A DNA stretch of 64,000 bases from Bradyrhizobium elkanii WSM2783 (GCF_000472865.1 NZ_AXAP01000024.1:8926-72925), one strand, 5' to 3'; shown: positions 27,620-37,102, counted from the stretch's first letter. Notes: generated by a model not told the origin, from the sequence alone. Program-made: numbers and translations.

Positions 27620-29053
27620 ATGGAGATGCGAGTGACGGATCAAGGCCTGGTGCGGGAGAGCGCCTGCACAGTCGTCGACAAATTGCGGGCGGGCGATGTC
27701 ACCCCGCTTGACCTGCTCGACGTCCTGGAAAAACGGATCACCGAAGTCGACGACAAGGTCAACGCGCTCCCGATCCTGTGCTTCGACCGTGCCCGGCAGC
27801 ACGCCAAGGCGTTGATGCAGAAGCCGGCCGCTGAGCGTGGCCTGCTCGCCGGCCTGCCGGTGCCGATCAAGGATCTCACGAATGTCGCCGATGTGCGCAC
27901 CACGCAGGGATCGCCGATCTTCAAGGATACCGTCGCCACCAGGTCCGATATCGTCGTGACGAATCTGGAAGCGAACGGCGGTGTGGTCTACGCCAAGTCG
28001 AACACCCCTGAATTCGGGGCCGGCGCCAACACCTTCAACGAGGTATTCGGCGCGACGTTGAACCCCTGGGATACGTCGCGCTCGGCAGCCGGCTCTTCCG
28101 GCGGAGCGGCGGTCGCGCTTGCGACCGGAATGGCATGGCTTGCCCACGGCACCGATATGGGTGGATCGCTGCGCAATCCAGCCAGCTTCTGCGGCATCGT
28201 CGGAATGCGGCCCAGCATCGGCCGCGTCGCCCACACGCCGAGCGCCATGATCGATCGCAACCTGACCGTTCACGGCCCGATGGCGCGCAACGTCGAGGAT
28301 CTCGCGCTGCTGCTCGACGCGATGAGCGGCGAGTATGCCGCCGACCCGCTGTCGCTGCCGGCGCCGACGGCGTCGTTCCTGTCAGCGACGCGCTCCGGCA
28401 AGAGGCCGAAACGCATCGCCTATTCGCCCGACCTCGGCATCACCCCGGTTGATCCCGAAGTAAAGGCGATCACGCGCAGAGCGGCGGAACGCTTTGCCGA
28501 AGCAGGCGCCATCGTCGAGGAAGCGTATCCCGACCTCAGCGAAGCTCATGAATGCTTCCACGTGCTGCGCGCGTTCGACTTCGCTGTAACCAAGGCGGCG
28601 CTGCTTCGCACCAAGCGCGACATGCTCAAGCCGGAGGTGATCTGGAACATCGAGGAAGGCCTGAAGTTGACGGTCGAGCAACTCGAGCGCGCAGAGGCCC
28701 AGCGCGTCGCCATGACGGCACGCACCCTCGAATTCTTCGGTAGCTACGACCTGTTGCTGACGCCTGCGACCATCGTCGCGCCGTTCCCGATCGAGAACCG
28801 CTATGTCGCTGAATGCGACGGCAAGAAGTTCGAGAATTACGTGCAGTGGCTCGGCATCGTCTATGCGATCACACTTGCGTGTTGTCCGGCGCTGTCCCTG
28901 CCCTGCGGCTTCACCGCCTCCGGCCTGCCGGTCGGATTGCAGATGGTGGCACCGCCACGCGGCGAAGCTCAGCTATTGGCCGGCGCGAAAGTGCTGGAGG
29001 ATATTTTGGGCGTGCACTGCACCACTCCGATCGATCCGCGGGCGCCGAGATAA
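27620..29053 (+). CDS. Amidase (amidase signature family)
   Basis: Predicted amide hydrolase of 477 residues. The Ser-cisSer-Lys triad can be placed: Lys84 in PIKD, the cis-Ser in 'SAAGSSGGAA' (about residue 159) and nucleophile Ser183 in 'DMGGSLRNPA'. It is a stand-alone amidase and not GatA, since no gatB/gatC is adjacent. The ATG at 27620 has no clear ribosome-binding site. An in-frame GTG at 27632 has GGAG (27622-27625) at 6-base spacing and may be the true start, giving 473 residues. The likely substrate is an aliphatic or aryl amide. Confidence 0.88.
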   Translation: MEMRVTDQGLVRESACTVVDKLRAGDVTPLDLLDVLEKRITEVDDKVNALPILCFDRARQHAKALMQKPAAERGLLAGLPVPIKDLTNVADVRTTQGSPIFKDTVATRSDIVVTNLEANGGVVYAKSNTPEFGAGANTFNEVFGATLNPWDTSRSAAGSSGGAAVALATGMAWLAHGTDMGGSLRNPASFCGIVGMRPSIGRVAHTPSAMIDRNLTVHGPMARNVEDLALLLDAMSGEYAADPLSLPAPTASFLSATRSGKRPKRIAYSPDLGITPVDPEVKAITRRAAERFAEAGAIVEEAYPDLSEAHECFHVLRAFDFAVTKAALLRTKRDMLKPEVIWNIEEGLKLTVEQLERAEAQRVAMTARTLEFFGSYDLLLTPATIVAPFPIENRYVAECDGKKFENYVQWLGIVYAITLACCPALSLPCGFTASGLPVGLQMVAPPRGEAQLLAGAKVLEDILGVHCTTPIDPRAPR

Positions 29054-29062
29054 GGATCTCTC

Positions 29063-29168
29063 CCCTCATGGTGAGGAGGCGCGCAGCGCCGTCTCGAACC
29101 ATGAGGCCCCGATCTCACCCGCGGCCCATCCTTCGAGACGCCTGCTCCGCAGGCTCTCAGGATGAGGG
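29063..29168. repeat. Palindromic repeat family C, copy 1
   Basis: Segments 'cctcatggtgagg', 'gtctcgaaccatgagg', 'catccttcgagacgc' and 'ctcaggatgagg' form two nested inverted pairs. Lies between the amidase and the MHS transporter. The rest of this 251-base gap shows no gene. Confidence 0.8.
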
Positions 29169-29304
29169 CTATCGAGAGGAGAAAGACACGCCCATCGGCA
29201 ATTGCGCTGGCGACATTTGACGTGCTACCGGGGCCGCAACCAGTTCCCGACCTCGTGAAGTGTGTCGGGCCGGATGATCAAATTGCCGTGCGTGGAGTTC
29301 CAAT

Positions 29305-30627
29305 ATGACAGATCAGGCCGCCAGGATCGCCGACGAGCCCCTCGACATTCAGGACGTCGAACGACGGATCAAGGCGATCTTCATTGGCTCGGTCGGCAAT
29401 CTCGTCGAGTGGTACGACTTCTACGCCTACACGGCGTTTGCGCTGTATTTCGCGCCAGCGTTCTTTCCTGGCAACGATCCGGTGGTGCAGCAGCTCAATG
29501 CGGCCGTGATATTCGCCGCGACCTTCCTGATGCGGCCGCTCGGCGGCTGGCTGTTCGGCTTCATCGCCGACCGTTACGGACGGCGGCTGTCGCTCACGAT
29601 CTCCGTGGTCTGCATGTGTTTCGGCTCGCTGATCATCGCGGTGACGCCGACCTACGCCACGATCGGCTTTGCCGCGCCCGTGATCCTTGCGCTGGCGCGC
29701 GTGATCGAGGGTCTCAGCCTCGGTGGCGAATATGGCGCGAGCGCCACCTATCTCAGCGAAGTCGCCGACGCCAAGAATCGCGGTTTCTATTCGAGCTTCC
29801 AATACGTCACCTTGATCGGCGGCCAGCTCACCGCGATCATCGTGCTGCTCCTGCTGCAGAAGGTGTTCTTGACGCCGGAACAGCTCAAGGACTGGGGCTG
29901 GCGGATTCCCTTCGCGATCGGTGCGGCGCTTGCCGTGATCGCAGCGGTGATGCGGCGCAGCCTGCAGGAGACCGACGCCTTCGAGGAAGCAAAGAAGGTC
30001 AGCAAGCCGACCGGCTCGATCACGAAGCTTCTGAACTATCCGCGCGAACTGCTGCTGGTGGTCGGGCTGACCGCGGGCGGCACCGCGGCTTTCTACACCT
30101 TCACCACCTACATGCAGACCTTCGTCAAATTGTCGGTCGGCCTCACCGAGGACCAAACCACTTTCGTGATCTTCGGCTCGCTGATCTTCGCGACCATTCT
30201 GCAACCGCTCTACGGCGCGCTGTCCGACCGGATCGGCCGCAAGCCGCTCCTGATCTTCTTCGGTGTCGCCGGCACGCTCGCGACCGTTCCGATCCTGACC
30301 ACGCTGAAAGATACCAAATCGCCCTTCATCGCGTTCCTCTTGATCTGCGGCGCCTGGATCTTCACCGCCGGCTACACGTCGATCAACGCTGTGGTGAAGG
30401 CCGAACTGTTTCCGACCAATGTCCGCGCGCTCGGCGTCGGCCTGCCCTATGCGATCACGGTGTCTCTGTTCGGCGGCACAGCGCCCGCGATCGCGCTCTA
30501 TTTCAAGAGCCTTGGGCACGAACAATGGTTCTACTATTACCTCAGCGGCATGATCTTCCTCTCGCTCCTGATCTATGCAACCATGCGCGACACCAAGCAT
30601 GAATCAGCGATGCATCGCCACGAGTGA
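29305..30627 (+). CDS. MFS transporter, metabolite:H+ symporter (MHS) family
   Basis: Inner-membrane carrier of 440 residues with about 12 hydrophobic segments, resembling alpha-ketoglutarate permease (KgtP). Seen are the early 'GSVGNLVEWYDFYAYTAF' region (residues 28-45), the MFS motif A in 'GFIADRYGRR' (about 90-99) and 'EGLSLGGEYGASATYL' (about 138-153), all typical of MHS dicarboxylate/betaine-type symporters. GGAG lies about 8 bases before the ATG. It is followed after 6 bases by the sulfite-oxidase-like gene. Substrate is a small organic acid by family. Confidence 0.88.
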   Translation: MTDQAARIADEPLDIQDVERRIKAIFIGSVGNLVEWYDFYAYTAFALYFAPAFFPGNDPVVQQLNAAVIFAATFLMRPLGGWLFGFIADRYGRRLSLTISVVCMCFGSLIIAVTPTYATIGFAAPVILALARVIEGLSLGGEYGASATYLSEVADAKNRGFYSSFQYVTLIGGQLTAIIVLLLLQKVFLTPEQLKDWGWRIPFAIGAALAVIAAVMRRSLQETDAFEEAKKVSKPTGSITKLLNYPRELLLVVGLTAGGTAAFYTFTTYMQTFVKLSVGLTEDQTTFVIFGSLIFATILQPLYGALSDRIGRKPLLIFFGVAGTLATVPILTTLKDTKSPFIAFLLICGAWIFTAGYTSINAVVKAELFPTNVRALGVGLPYAITVSLFGGTAPAIALYFKSLGHEQWFYYYLSGMIFLSLLIYATMRDTKHESAMHRHE

Positions 30628-30633
30628 CGACAA

Positions 30634-31299
30634 ATGGCTGACGACCAGGAGCCGCCGCCGGAAAGCAAGCTGACGCGCAGCAAGGAGCGCTGGGCGCGCG
30701 AAGGCCGCTTCCTCACCGGCAGGATCACGCGTCCCGACGAGCAACGCCTGCCGCCGGGCCAGCATCTCACCCGCGACTGGCCGACGCTCGATCTCGGATT
30801 GACGCCCGAGATTCCCCGCGAGCGCTGGCGGCTCGACGTCTATGGCGCGGTGGAACATCCGGTGTTCTGGGATTGGGCGCAGTTCACCGCGCAGCCGCAA
30901 TCGCAATTCGTCTCCGACATCCATTGCGTCACCACCTGGTCGCGCTACGACAATCAATGGCAGGGTCTTGCGACCCGCGATCTCTTGGCCGCCTGCCAGC
31001 CACATGAGGATGCGCGCTTCGTGGTGCTGCATTCCTATGACGGCTACACCACCAATCTGGCGATTGAGGATTTTGCCGCCGAGGACGCGCTGCTTGCGCA
31101 TGGCTGGTCAGGCAAACCGCTGACCGAGGAGCATGGCGGCCCCGTGCGGCTCGTGGTGCCGCATCTCTATTTCTGGAAGAGCGCCAAATGGCTGCAGGCG
31201 ATCGAATTCGTGACGCAGGACAAGCCCGGCTATTGGGAAGTCCGCGGCTATCACAATCGCGGCGATCCCTGGAAGGAAGAACGTTATTCGGGTGATTGA
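30634..31299 (+). CDS. Sulfite-oxidase-like molybdopterin oxidoreductase
   Basis: Mo-cofactor protein of 221 residues containing only the sulfite-oxidase Mo-pterin fold. Cys98 in DIHCVTTWS is the expected Mo ligand. There is no signal peptide or membrane segment and no heme or dimerisation domain, so it is probably cytoplasmic. Short Mo-only proteins of this kind are common and of unknown substrate. It starts 6 bases after the transporter gene, so the two are likely co-transcribed. Confidence 0.85.
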   Translation: MADDQEPPPESKLTRSKERWAREGRFLTGRITRPDEQRLPPGQHLTRDWPTLDLGLTPEIPRERWRLDVYGAVEHPVFWDWAQFTAQPQSQFVSDIHCVTTWSRYDNQWQGLATRDLLAACQPHEDARFVVLHSYDGYTTNLAIEDFAAEDALLAHGWSGKPLTEEHGGPVRLVVPHLYFWKSAKWLQAIEFVTQDKPGYWEVRGYHNRGDPWKEERYSGD

Positions 31300-31319
31300 C
31301 TGTTGTCGGTGGCGTTCTT

Positions 31320-31447
31320 CACCTCTCCCGTAGGGAGAGGTCGAATTTAGAGCGTAGCGAGAAATTCGGGTGAGGGGTTACGCTCTATCGAGGGACCTGA
31401 ACCCCTCACCCGGCGCTGCACGCCGACCTCTCCCTATGGGAGAGGTG
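31320..31447. repeat. Palindromic repeat family D, copy 2
   Basis: Arms 'cacctctcccgtagggagag' and 'ctctccctatgggagaggtg', inner 'gtgaggggtt' and 'aacccctcac'. It occupies the spacer between the Mo protein and the hydrolase-OsmC gene. Confidence 0.85.
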
Positions 31448-31474
31448 AAGGGAAAACCGTGATGGAGGGTAGCC

Positions 31475-32701
31475 GTGCCGACTGAACGCTTCCAGTTCGC
31501 AAGCTCGGAAGGACACCAGCTCGCCGCCGCGCTGGATACCCCAGACGGCGAGATTCACGCCTATGCGCTGTTTGCGCATTGCTTCACCTGCGGCAAAGAC
31601 GTGCTGGCCGCCAAGCGCATCGCGGTCGCGCTTGCCGCCAAAGGCATCGCGGTGCTGCGCTTCGATTTCACGGGGCTCGGCTCCAGCGAAGGCGATTTCG
31701 CCAATTCGACGTTCTCCTCCAACGTCGCCGATCTCGTCCGCGCCGCCGATCACCTGCGCGAAACCCGCAAAGCGCCCGATCTCCTGATCGGCCACAGCCT
31801 CGGCGGTGCCGCGATCCTCGCCGCGGCCGCGCAGATACCAGAAGCGAAGGCCATCGTCACCATCGCCGCGCCGTCCGATCCCGCCCATGTCACCCACTTG
31901 CTCAAGGACCAGGTCGAGAACATCCGCGAGCAAGGCGAAGTCGAGGTTTCGCTCGCCGGCCGGCCGTTCCGCATCAAGCGCGAATTCCTCGATGATATCG
32001 CCGAGCAGAATCTGCTGGCGCGGGTCGCAAAGCTGCACAAGGCGCTGTTGATCATGCATGCGCCGACCGACGACACTGTCGGCATCGAGAACGCCACCAA
32101 GCTGTTCATCGCGGCAAAGCACCCCAAGAGCTTCGTCTCGCTCGCCGACGCCGATCATCTCCTCTCAGACAAGCGAGACACCAGCTATGCCGCCGACGTT
32201 ATCGCGGCCTGGTCGGAGCGCTATGTCGGGCCGGCGGTGCTCGGGCCTCCGGTAGATCTCACCGAGGCGCCGCGCCATGTCGTGGTGCGCGAGACGCGCG
32301 ACAGCAAGTTCCAGCAGATCGTCACCGTCGGCCCGCACCGATTGCTGGCGGACGAACCGGCCGCCGTCGGCGGCAAGGACTCAGGGCCCGGCCCTTACGA
32401 TCTCGTGCTCGCGGGACTTGGCGCCTGCACCTCGATGACGATGCGCATGTACGCCGACCGCAAGGCGCTGCCGCTCGATCGCGTCACGGTGACGCTGACG
32501 CACAGCAAGATTTACGCCAAGGATTGCGCGGAGTGCGAGACGCGCGACGGCATGCTCGACCAGATCGACCGGATCATCAAGATCGATGGCCCCTCGCTCG
32601 ACGACGACCAGCGCAAGCGGCTGATGGAGATCGCCGACAAGTGCCCGGTGCACCGGACGCTGACGTCGGAGGTGCGGATCGTGACGAAGGCCGCGGATTG
32701 A
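31475..32701 (+). CDS. Bifunctional alpha/beta hydrolase - OsmC fusion protein
   Basis: A fusion of 408 residues. The N-terminal half (1-250) is an alpha/beta hydrolase with nucleophile Ser108 in GHSLGG. The C-terminal half (about 270-408) is an OsmC-type peroxiredoxin with the two redox cysteines, Cys318 in 'GACTSMT' and Cys390 in 'KCPVH'. OsmC proteins reduce organic hydroperoxides; coupling to a hydrolase suggests repair or release of peroxidised acyl esters, which is inference. GTG at 31475 is the start, with GGAGGG (31464-31469) 5 bases upstream. The fusion is known from several proteobacteria. Confidence 0.9.
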   Translation: MPTERFQFASSEGHQLAAALDTPDGEIHAYALFAHCFTCGKDVLAAKRIAVALAAKGIAVLRFDFTGLGSSEGDFANSTFSSNVADLVRAADHLRETRKAPDLLIGHSLGGAAILAAAAQIPEAKAIVTIAAPSDPAHVTHLLKDQVENIREQGEVEVSLAGRPFRIKREFLDDIAEQNLLARVAKLHKALLIMHAPTDDTVGIENATKLFIAAKHPKSFVSLADADHLLSDKRDTSYAADVIAAWSERYVGPAVLGPPVDLTEAPRHVVVRETRDSKFQQIVTVGPHRLLADEPAAVGGKDSGPGPYDLVLAGLGACTSMTMRMYADRKALPLDRVTVTLTHSKIYAKDCAECETRDGMLDQIDRIIKIDGPSLDDDQRKRLMEIADKCPVHRTLTSEVRIVTKAAD

Positions 32702-32735
32702 GAAAGTCTTGCACCCGCTAGCCGCCGGACATCGG

Positions 32736-32820
32736 CGTCATTGCGAGCGAAGCGAAGCAATCCATCTCGCCACTTGCTGAGGCATGGATTGCTTCGTCGC
32801 TTCCGCTCCTCGCAATGACG
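32736..32820. repeat. Palindromic repeat family B, copy 4
   Basis: 'cgtcattgcgagcgaagcga' ... 'cgctcctcgcaatgacg'. Lies between convergent genes. Confidence 0.85.
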
Positions 32821-32831
32821 GCGTCAATCCA

Positions 32832-33836
32832 TCACGGCCGCAGGATCACGCGGTCACGCGAGGAGCCGGCCACGGCGAGGAACGCTTGCTTCGCCTGCTC
32901 CAGCGGATAGATCGCGCTCGCCTCGATCGGAAACGGCCTCAGGTGCCCGCTCGCAAATCCGGGGCCGAGTTCACGCAGCACAGCGCCGGTCGCAATCGAC
33001 GACAAGCCCAACGTGTCGATGCCGACATAAGTGTGCTGGCCACGATAGAATTCGAGGATGTTGAACTGCACGATGCGGTCGACGGCCGCGATCAGGATCT
33101 GCCGCCCACGCAGCGCCAGAGATTTGTGCGCGGCCTGAAAATAGGGATCGCCAACCGTGTTGAAGACGATGTCGGCGCCCTTGCCGCCGGTGAGTTCGCG
33201 CACGCGCGCCGCCACATCGGTGCTTGAGGCATCGATCATCTCGACCTTCGCGTTGCTGTGCCCTTCGTAGGGCTCGCTCTTGCGGGCCACGCCGATGACA
33301 CGCGCGCCTTGCCAGGTCGCGATCTGCACCGCTGCCTGCCCGACCTTGCCATTGACGCCCATCACCAGCACGGTCTCGCCTGGCTTCGGCAGCCCGGCGC
33401 GGCGAAAGCCTTCGATCGCGGTCACAAAGGGCACGCCGATGCCGGCGGCCTCCTCCCATGAAATGCCCTTAGGTTTTTCCACCACTGCGTCTGCCTCGAC
33501 CACGAGATGCGTCGCATGCGTGCCATCGCGGCGAATGCCGAGATCGCCGGACGAGCCGAACACCTCGCGCCCAATCCACCCCTCGGGCCCGTCGATGACG
33601 ACGCCGGCATAGTCGCGGCCCGACGTGCGCGGAAACACCGCGTAAGGCATCAGCCCGGTCGCGGCCTTCACATCGGATGGATTGACGGCGGCAGCCTTGA
33701 TCTCGATCAGCACCTCGTTCGCGGCGCGCGACAGCGCGTGCGTTTCCACGGTCAGCGCAAGTGAGGCGGGATTGTCGGCCTTCGCCGACAGGCGAACGCA
33801 GCTGGCTTTGACGGTTTGGTTGCTTGGTGTCGGCAT
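32832..33836 (-). CDS. Zinc-binding-type alcohol dehydrogenase / quinone oxidoreductase
   Basis: Medium-chain dehydrogenase/reductase of 334 residues. The NADPH-binding motif is in 'MGVNGKVGQAAVQIATWQG' (about residues 159-177). The N-terminal GroES-like domain ('EVLIEIKAAAVNPSDVK') lacks the cysteine cluster of structural zinc, as in quinone oxidoreductases. It probably reduces an activated C=C or a quinone. It lies downstream of paaK on the same strand but is separated by a family B repeat and about 170 bases, so membership of the paa unit is unproven. Confidence 0.82.
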   Translation of the reverse strand: MPTPSNQTVKASCVRLSAKADNPASLALTVETHALSRAANEVLIEIKAAAVNPSDVKAATGLMPYAVFPRTSGRDYAGVVIDGPEGWIGREVFGSSGDLGIRRDGTHATHLVVEADAVVEKPKGISWEEAAGIGVPFVTAIEGFRRAGLPKPGETVLVMGVNGKVGQAAVQIATWQGARVIGVARKSEPYEGHSNAKVEMIDASSTDVAARVRELTGGKGADIVFNTVGDPYFQAAHKSLALRGRQILIAAVDRIVQFNILEFYRGQHTYVGIDTLGLSSIATGAVLRELGPGFASGHLRPFPIEASAIYPLEQAKQAFLAVAGSSRDRVILRP

Positions 33837-33870
33837 GGAGGTGTTAATCCGTTACGGGCGGTGCCAGCCC

Positions 33871-33947
33871 CGTCATTGCGAGCGGAGCGAAGCAATCCAT
33901 GTCTCCACAAGGGGCAAGATGGATTGCTTCGCTCCGCTCGCAATGAC
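33871..33947. repeat. Palindromic repeat family B, copy 5
   Basis: 'cgtcattgcgagcggagcga' ... 'tcgctccgctcgcaatgac'. Lies between paaK and the quinone oxidoreductase gene. Confidence 0.85.
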
Positions 33948-34008
33948 AGGAGGAAAGAGCGGCGCACTCCAACCTGCCCCTCGCTCGGAGCGGCCGCTAT
34001 GCAGAGAG

Positions 34009-35340
34009 TTACCCCCTCGGTCGCTTGTCGTAAACCCGTTTGGCCTTGCCGAGCGAACGCTCCAGGGTTTCGGGGGCGACGGCTTGAACGCGCGCGGTGA
34101 TGCCGATCGTATTCTTGATGAAAATCGAGACCTTCTCGGCATGCACGGCAAGGCCGCTGCCGTCCCAGCTTTCGGGGCGGGCTTCGGCGAGCACCGTCAT
34201 CTCGTCCATGCGGCCTTCGCGCGAGAGCTCGATGATGAAATGGCCGCCGCACCAGTCGGTCGCGAGCAGCGCCTCCTCGATCTGGGTCGGAAACACGTTG
34301 ACGCCACGCAGGATGATCATGTCGTCGGAGCGGCCGGTCACCTTCTCCATCCGCCGCATGCCCGGCCGCGCGGTGCCCGGCAGCAAGCGCGTGAGGTCGC
34401 GGGTGCGGTAGCGGATCACGGGAAAGGCTTCCTTGGTCAGCGAGGTGAAGACCAGTTCGCCCTTCTCGCCGTCGGGCAGCACTTGTCCGGTCTCGGGATC
34501 GATCACTTCAGGATAGAAATGATCTTCCCAGATGTGCAGCCCGTCCTTGCTCTCCACGCATTCCTGCGCAACGCCGGGGCCGATCACCTCCGACAGGCCA
34601 TAGATATCGGTCGCGTCCATGTCGAAGGCGTGCTCGATCTCGGCGCGCATCGCGTTGGTCCAGGGTTCGGCGCCGAAGATGCCGAACTTCAGCGATGATT
34701 GTCGCGGCTCGAGCCGCTGCCGCCTGAACTCGTCCAGGATCGCCAGCATATAGCTCGGCGTCACCGTGATGATGTCGGGCCGGAAGTCGTTGATGAGCTG
34801 CACCTGACGTTCGGTCATGCCGCCGGAGACCGGCACCACGGTGCAGCCGAGCTGCTCGGCGCCGTAGTGCACGCCGAGGCCACCGGTAAACAGGCCATAG
34901 CCGTAGGCATTGTGGATGATCATGCCGCGGCGGCCGCCGGCGGCGCGGATCGAGCGCGCCATCACGTCCGACCAGATGTCGATATCGGCCTGCGTGTAGC
35001 CCACCACAATCGGCTTGCCTGTCGTGCCGGAAGAGGCATGGACGCGCACCAGCCTTTCGCGCGGCACCGCGAACATGCCGAACGGATAATTGTCGCGCAG
35101 GTCGGTCTTGGCCGTGAACGGGAATTTCGCGAGGTCGGAAAGCTCCCTGAAATCGGACGGATGCACGCCGGCCGCATCGAAGACGCGCTTGTAATGCGCA
35201 ACGTTGTCATAGGCGTGCTGCAGCGACCATGCCAGCCGCTTGGTCTGCAGTGCCATGATCGCGTCGCGCGAGGCGCCCTCAGTTTCATCCATCTCAGCGC
35301 TGTAACCACTTCCCGTCGACTTGAGCTTTGGCACGGCCAT
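34009..35340 (-). CDS. paaK: Phenylacetate-CoA ligase
   Basis: AMP-forming ligase that activates phenylacetate to phenylacetyl-CoA, the entry step of the paa route. The 443-residue length matches PaaK. The P-loop-like AMP-binding motif is SSGTTGKP (103-110); 'YGLSEVIGPGVA' and the C-terminal 'GRSDDMIILRGVNVFPTQIE' region are also typical of PaaK. The ATG at 35340 is chosen; upstream in-frame sequence overlaps paaI. It follows paaI by 20 bases and is the last gene of the paa cluster. Confidence 0.94.
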   Translation of the reverse strand: MAVPKLKSTGSGYSAEMDETEGASRDAIMALQTKRLAWSLQHAYDNVAHYKRVFDAAGVHPSDFRELSDLAKFPFTAKTDLRDNYPFGMFAVPRERLVRVHASSGTTGKPIVVGYTQADIDIWSDVMARSIRAAGGRRGMIIHNAYGYGLFTGGLGVHYGAEQLGCTVVPVSGGMTERQVQLINDFRPDIITVTPSYMLAILDEFRRQRLEPRQSSLKFGIFGAEPWTNAMRAEIEHAFDMDATDIYGLSEVIGPGVAQECVESKDGLHIWEDHFYPEVIDPETGQVLPDGEKGELVFTSLTKEAFPVIRYRTRDLTRLLPGTARPGMRRMEKVTGRSDDMIILRGVNVFPTQIEEALLATDWCGGHFIIELSREGRMDEMTVLAEARPESWDGSGLAVHAEKVSIFIKNTIGITARVQAVAPETLERSLGKAKRVYDKRPRG

Positions 35341-35360
35341 GGCGCGTTTCCTTCGATCGT

Positions 35361-35825
35361 CTATTTTTGCTTGGTCTCGTTGTCCGCTGTCGGCAGCCAT
35401 GAGCCGCCGATCACGCGAGAATGGCCGCGAAACTCGGCGATCACATCATCGCCTGCCGTGACGCGGACGTCATAGATTCCGGACCGTCCGTTGCGCGAGA
35501 TCTCGCGTGCGGTGGCGATCAGGCGGTCGCCGAGCTTGCCGGGCCGGATGAAGGTGATGCTGCCTTGCGCGGCGACGACGCGTTCATTGTGGCTGTTGCA
35601 GGCAAAGGCGAACGCGGAATCGGCCAGCGTGAAGATGAAGCCGCCATGGGCGATGCGTTGGCCGTTGACCATGTGCGGCGCGATCGTCATCGCAAGCGTC
35701 GCCTGCCCCGGCTTGATCTCGACGATCTCCATGCCGAGGCCCTTGCTGGCGTCGTCCTCCTTCCACATCGCCTCGGCGCAGGCGCGGGCGAGGTCCTCAG
35801 GCGAAAGCGTGGCCTTGACGTTCAC
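35361..35825 (-). CDS. paaI: Phenylacetate-pathway thioesterase (hotdog fold)
   Basis: Hotdog-fold acyl-CoA thioesterase of 154 residues that frees CoA from dead-end ring-hydroxylated or epoxide-derived thioesters. The catalytic loop 'HGGFIFTLADSAFAFACN' (about residues 60-77) is typical of PaaI. The start is taken as GTG at 35825, because AGGGAG sits at 6-base spacing; an ATG further upstream (35870) adds a Pro/Gly-rich tail. It lies between paaE and paaK on the same strand. Confidence 0.9.
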   Translation of the reverse strand: MNVKATLSPEDLARACAEAMWKEDDASKGLGMEIVEIKPGQATLAMTIAPHMVNGQRIAHGGFIFTLADSAFAFACNSHNERVVAAQGSITFIRPGKLGDRLIATAREISRNGRSGIYDVRVTAGDDVIAEFRGHSRVIGGSWLPTADNETKQK

Positions 35826-35915
35826 GTTCAACTCCCTGTCGCCGGGCCCGTTACATGGGCCTCTTGGCATGATTTGTGAGACGCGCTGCCCTGCCTGTCA
35901 ACGCGACTTGAAGCT

Positions 35916-36995
35916 CTATACGTGGTCGTAGTCGACCATGACCTTGTCCGAGCACGGCCGCGCCTGGCAGGTCAGGATGAACCCGGCCTGCAATTCCCAC
36001 GGCTCCAGCGAATAATTCAGCTCCATCTCCGCCTTGCCTTCGACCAGTTTGGCGCGGCAGGTCGAGCACATGCCGCCCTTGCAGGCGAAGGGCAGATCGA
36101 TGCCCGCACGCAGCGCCGCGTCGAGGATGGCTTCGCCGTCCGCAACCGGCACCTCGCGCCGCTTGCCGTCGATGATCAGCGAGGCCAGCGCCTTCGGCGG
36201 TGCGCCCGGCTCCACGATCTTTTTCGGCCGCGGTTTGCCGCCGAACTCGGAGACGAAGCGCTCGACGTGGATCTTGTCATCGCCGAGGCCAAGGTCGCGG
36301 CAGGTCGCCTCGATCTCCTCGCTCATCCCGATCGGGCCGCAGATGAAGACGTGATCGACACTTGCCGCCGGCACCAGTGAGCGCAACAGCACCCTCACCT
36401 TCTCGCCGTCGAGCCGGCCGTGCAGGATCGGAATGTCCTGCTCCTCGCCCGAGATGACGTGGAACAGCGAGAACCGCTGCAGGAAGCGATCCTTCAATTC
36501 CTCCAGCTCTTCGAGGAACAGCATGCCTGAGGTCGAGCGGTTGCCGTAGAACAGGAAGAAGCGGCTTTGCGGCTCGCGCGCCAGCACGCCCTTGACGATC
36601 GACAGGATCGGCGTGATGCCGCTTCCCGCGGCAAAGCCGACGTAAATCCGGGCCTCCTCCGGCGCCGGCGCGACGCCGAAGCGGCCGGTCGGCGTCATCA
36701 CATCGAGTTCGTCGCCGGCTTTAAGGTCTTCCGCCGCCCAGTTCGAGAACGCGCCGCCATCGACCTTCTTCACGGCAATGCGCAATTCGCCATCATCAGG
36801 GCCGGAACAGATCGAATAGGATCGGCGTACTTCCTCGCCGTCCAGCATGGTGCGCAGGGTCAGATATTGACCAGGCGCAAAGCTGTAATCGCTTGCGAGT
36901 TCCTTCGGAATCGCAAACGTCATCGATATCGCGTCCGCGGTCTCGCGGCGCAGGTCGTTAACGGCAAGGCGATGGAATCGGGGTGAGAGCGACAT
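35916..36995 (-). CDS. paaE: Phenylacetyl-CoA epoxidase, reductase subunit
   Basis: Electron-transfer subunit that passes electrons from NADPH through FAD and a 2Fe-2S cluster to the PaaAC core. The 359-residue protein has a flavin domain ('RRSYSIC'), a nucleotide-binding domain ('GSGITPILSI') and a C-terminal plant-type ferredoxin with Cys305, Cys310, Cys313 and Cys343 (C-x4-C-x2-C...C). The ATG at 36995 has GAGG-type purines just upstream; an in-frame GTG at 37001 is less likely. A family B repeat separates it from paaD. Confidence 0.94.
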   Translation of the reverse strand: MSLSPRFHRLAVNDLRRETADAISMTFAIPKELASDYSFAPGQYLTLRTMLDGEEVRRSYSICSGPDDGELRIAVKKVDGGAFSNWAAEDLKAGDELDVMTPTGRFGVAPAPEEARIYVGFAAGSGITPILSIVKGVLAREPQSRFFLFYGNRSTSGMLFLEELEELKDRFLQRFSLFHVISGEEQDIPILHGRLDGEKVRVLLRSLVPAASVDHVFICGPIGMSEEIEATCRDLGLGDDKIHVERFVSEFGGKPRPKKIVEPGAPPKALASLIIDGKRREVPVADGEAILDAALRAGIDLPFACKGGMCSTCRAKLVEGKAEMELNYSLEPWELQAGFILTCQARPCSDKVMVDYDHV

Positions 36996-37008
36996 AGTCA
37001 CCTCTTCC

Positions 37009-37092
37009 CGTCATTGCGAGGAGCGAAGCGACGAAGCAATCCATAGCGCCGCGAGTTGAGGCATGGATTGCTTCGCTGCGCTCGCAATGACG
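37009..37092. repeat. Palindromic repeat family B, copy 6, inside the paa operon
   Basis: 'cgtcattgcgaggagcgaag' ... 'cgctgcgctcgcaatgacg'. It fills most of the 107-base paaD-paaE spacer and could form a long hairpin in the mRNA. Confidence 0.85.
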
Positions 37093-37102
37093 GCATCATG
37101 GA

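Noticed and set aside
29262-30602. 446-codon frame overlapping the MHS transporter in another frame
   Set aside because: The transporter frame has clear membrane helices and MFS motifs; this one is Arg-rich and unlike any family.
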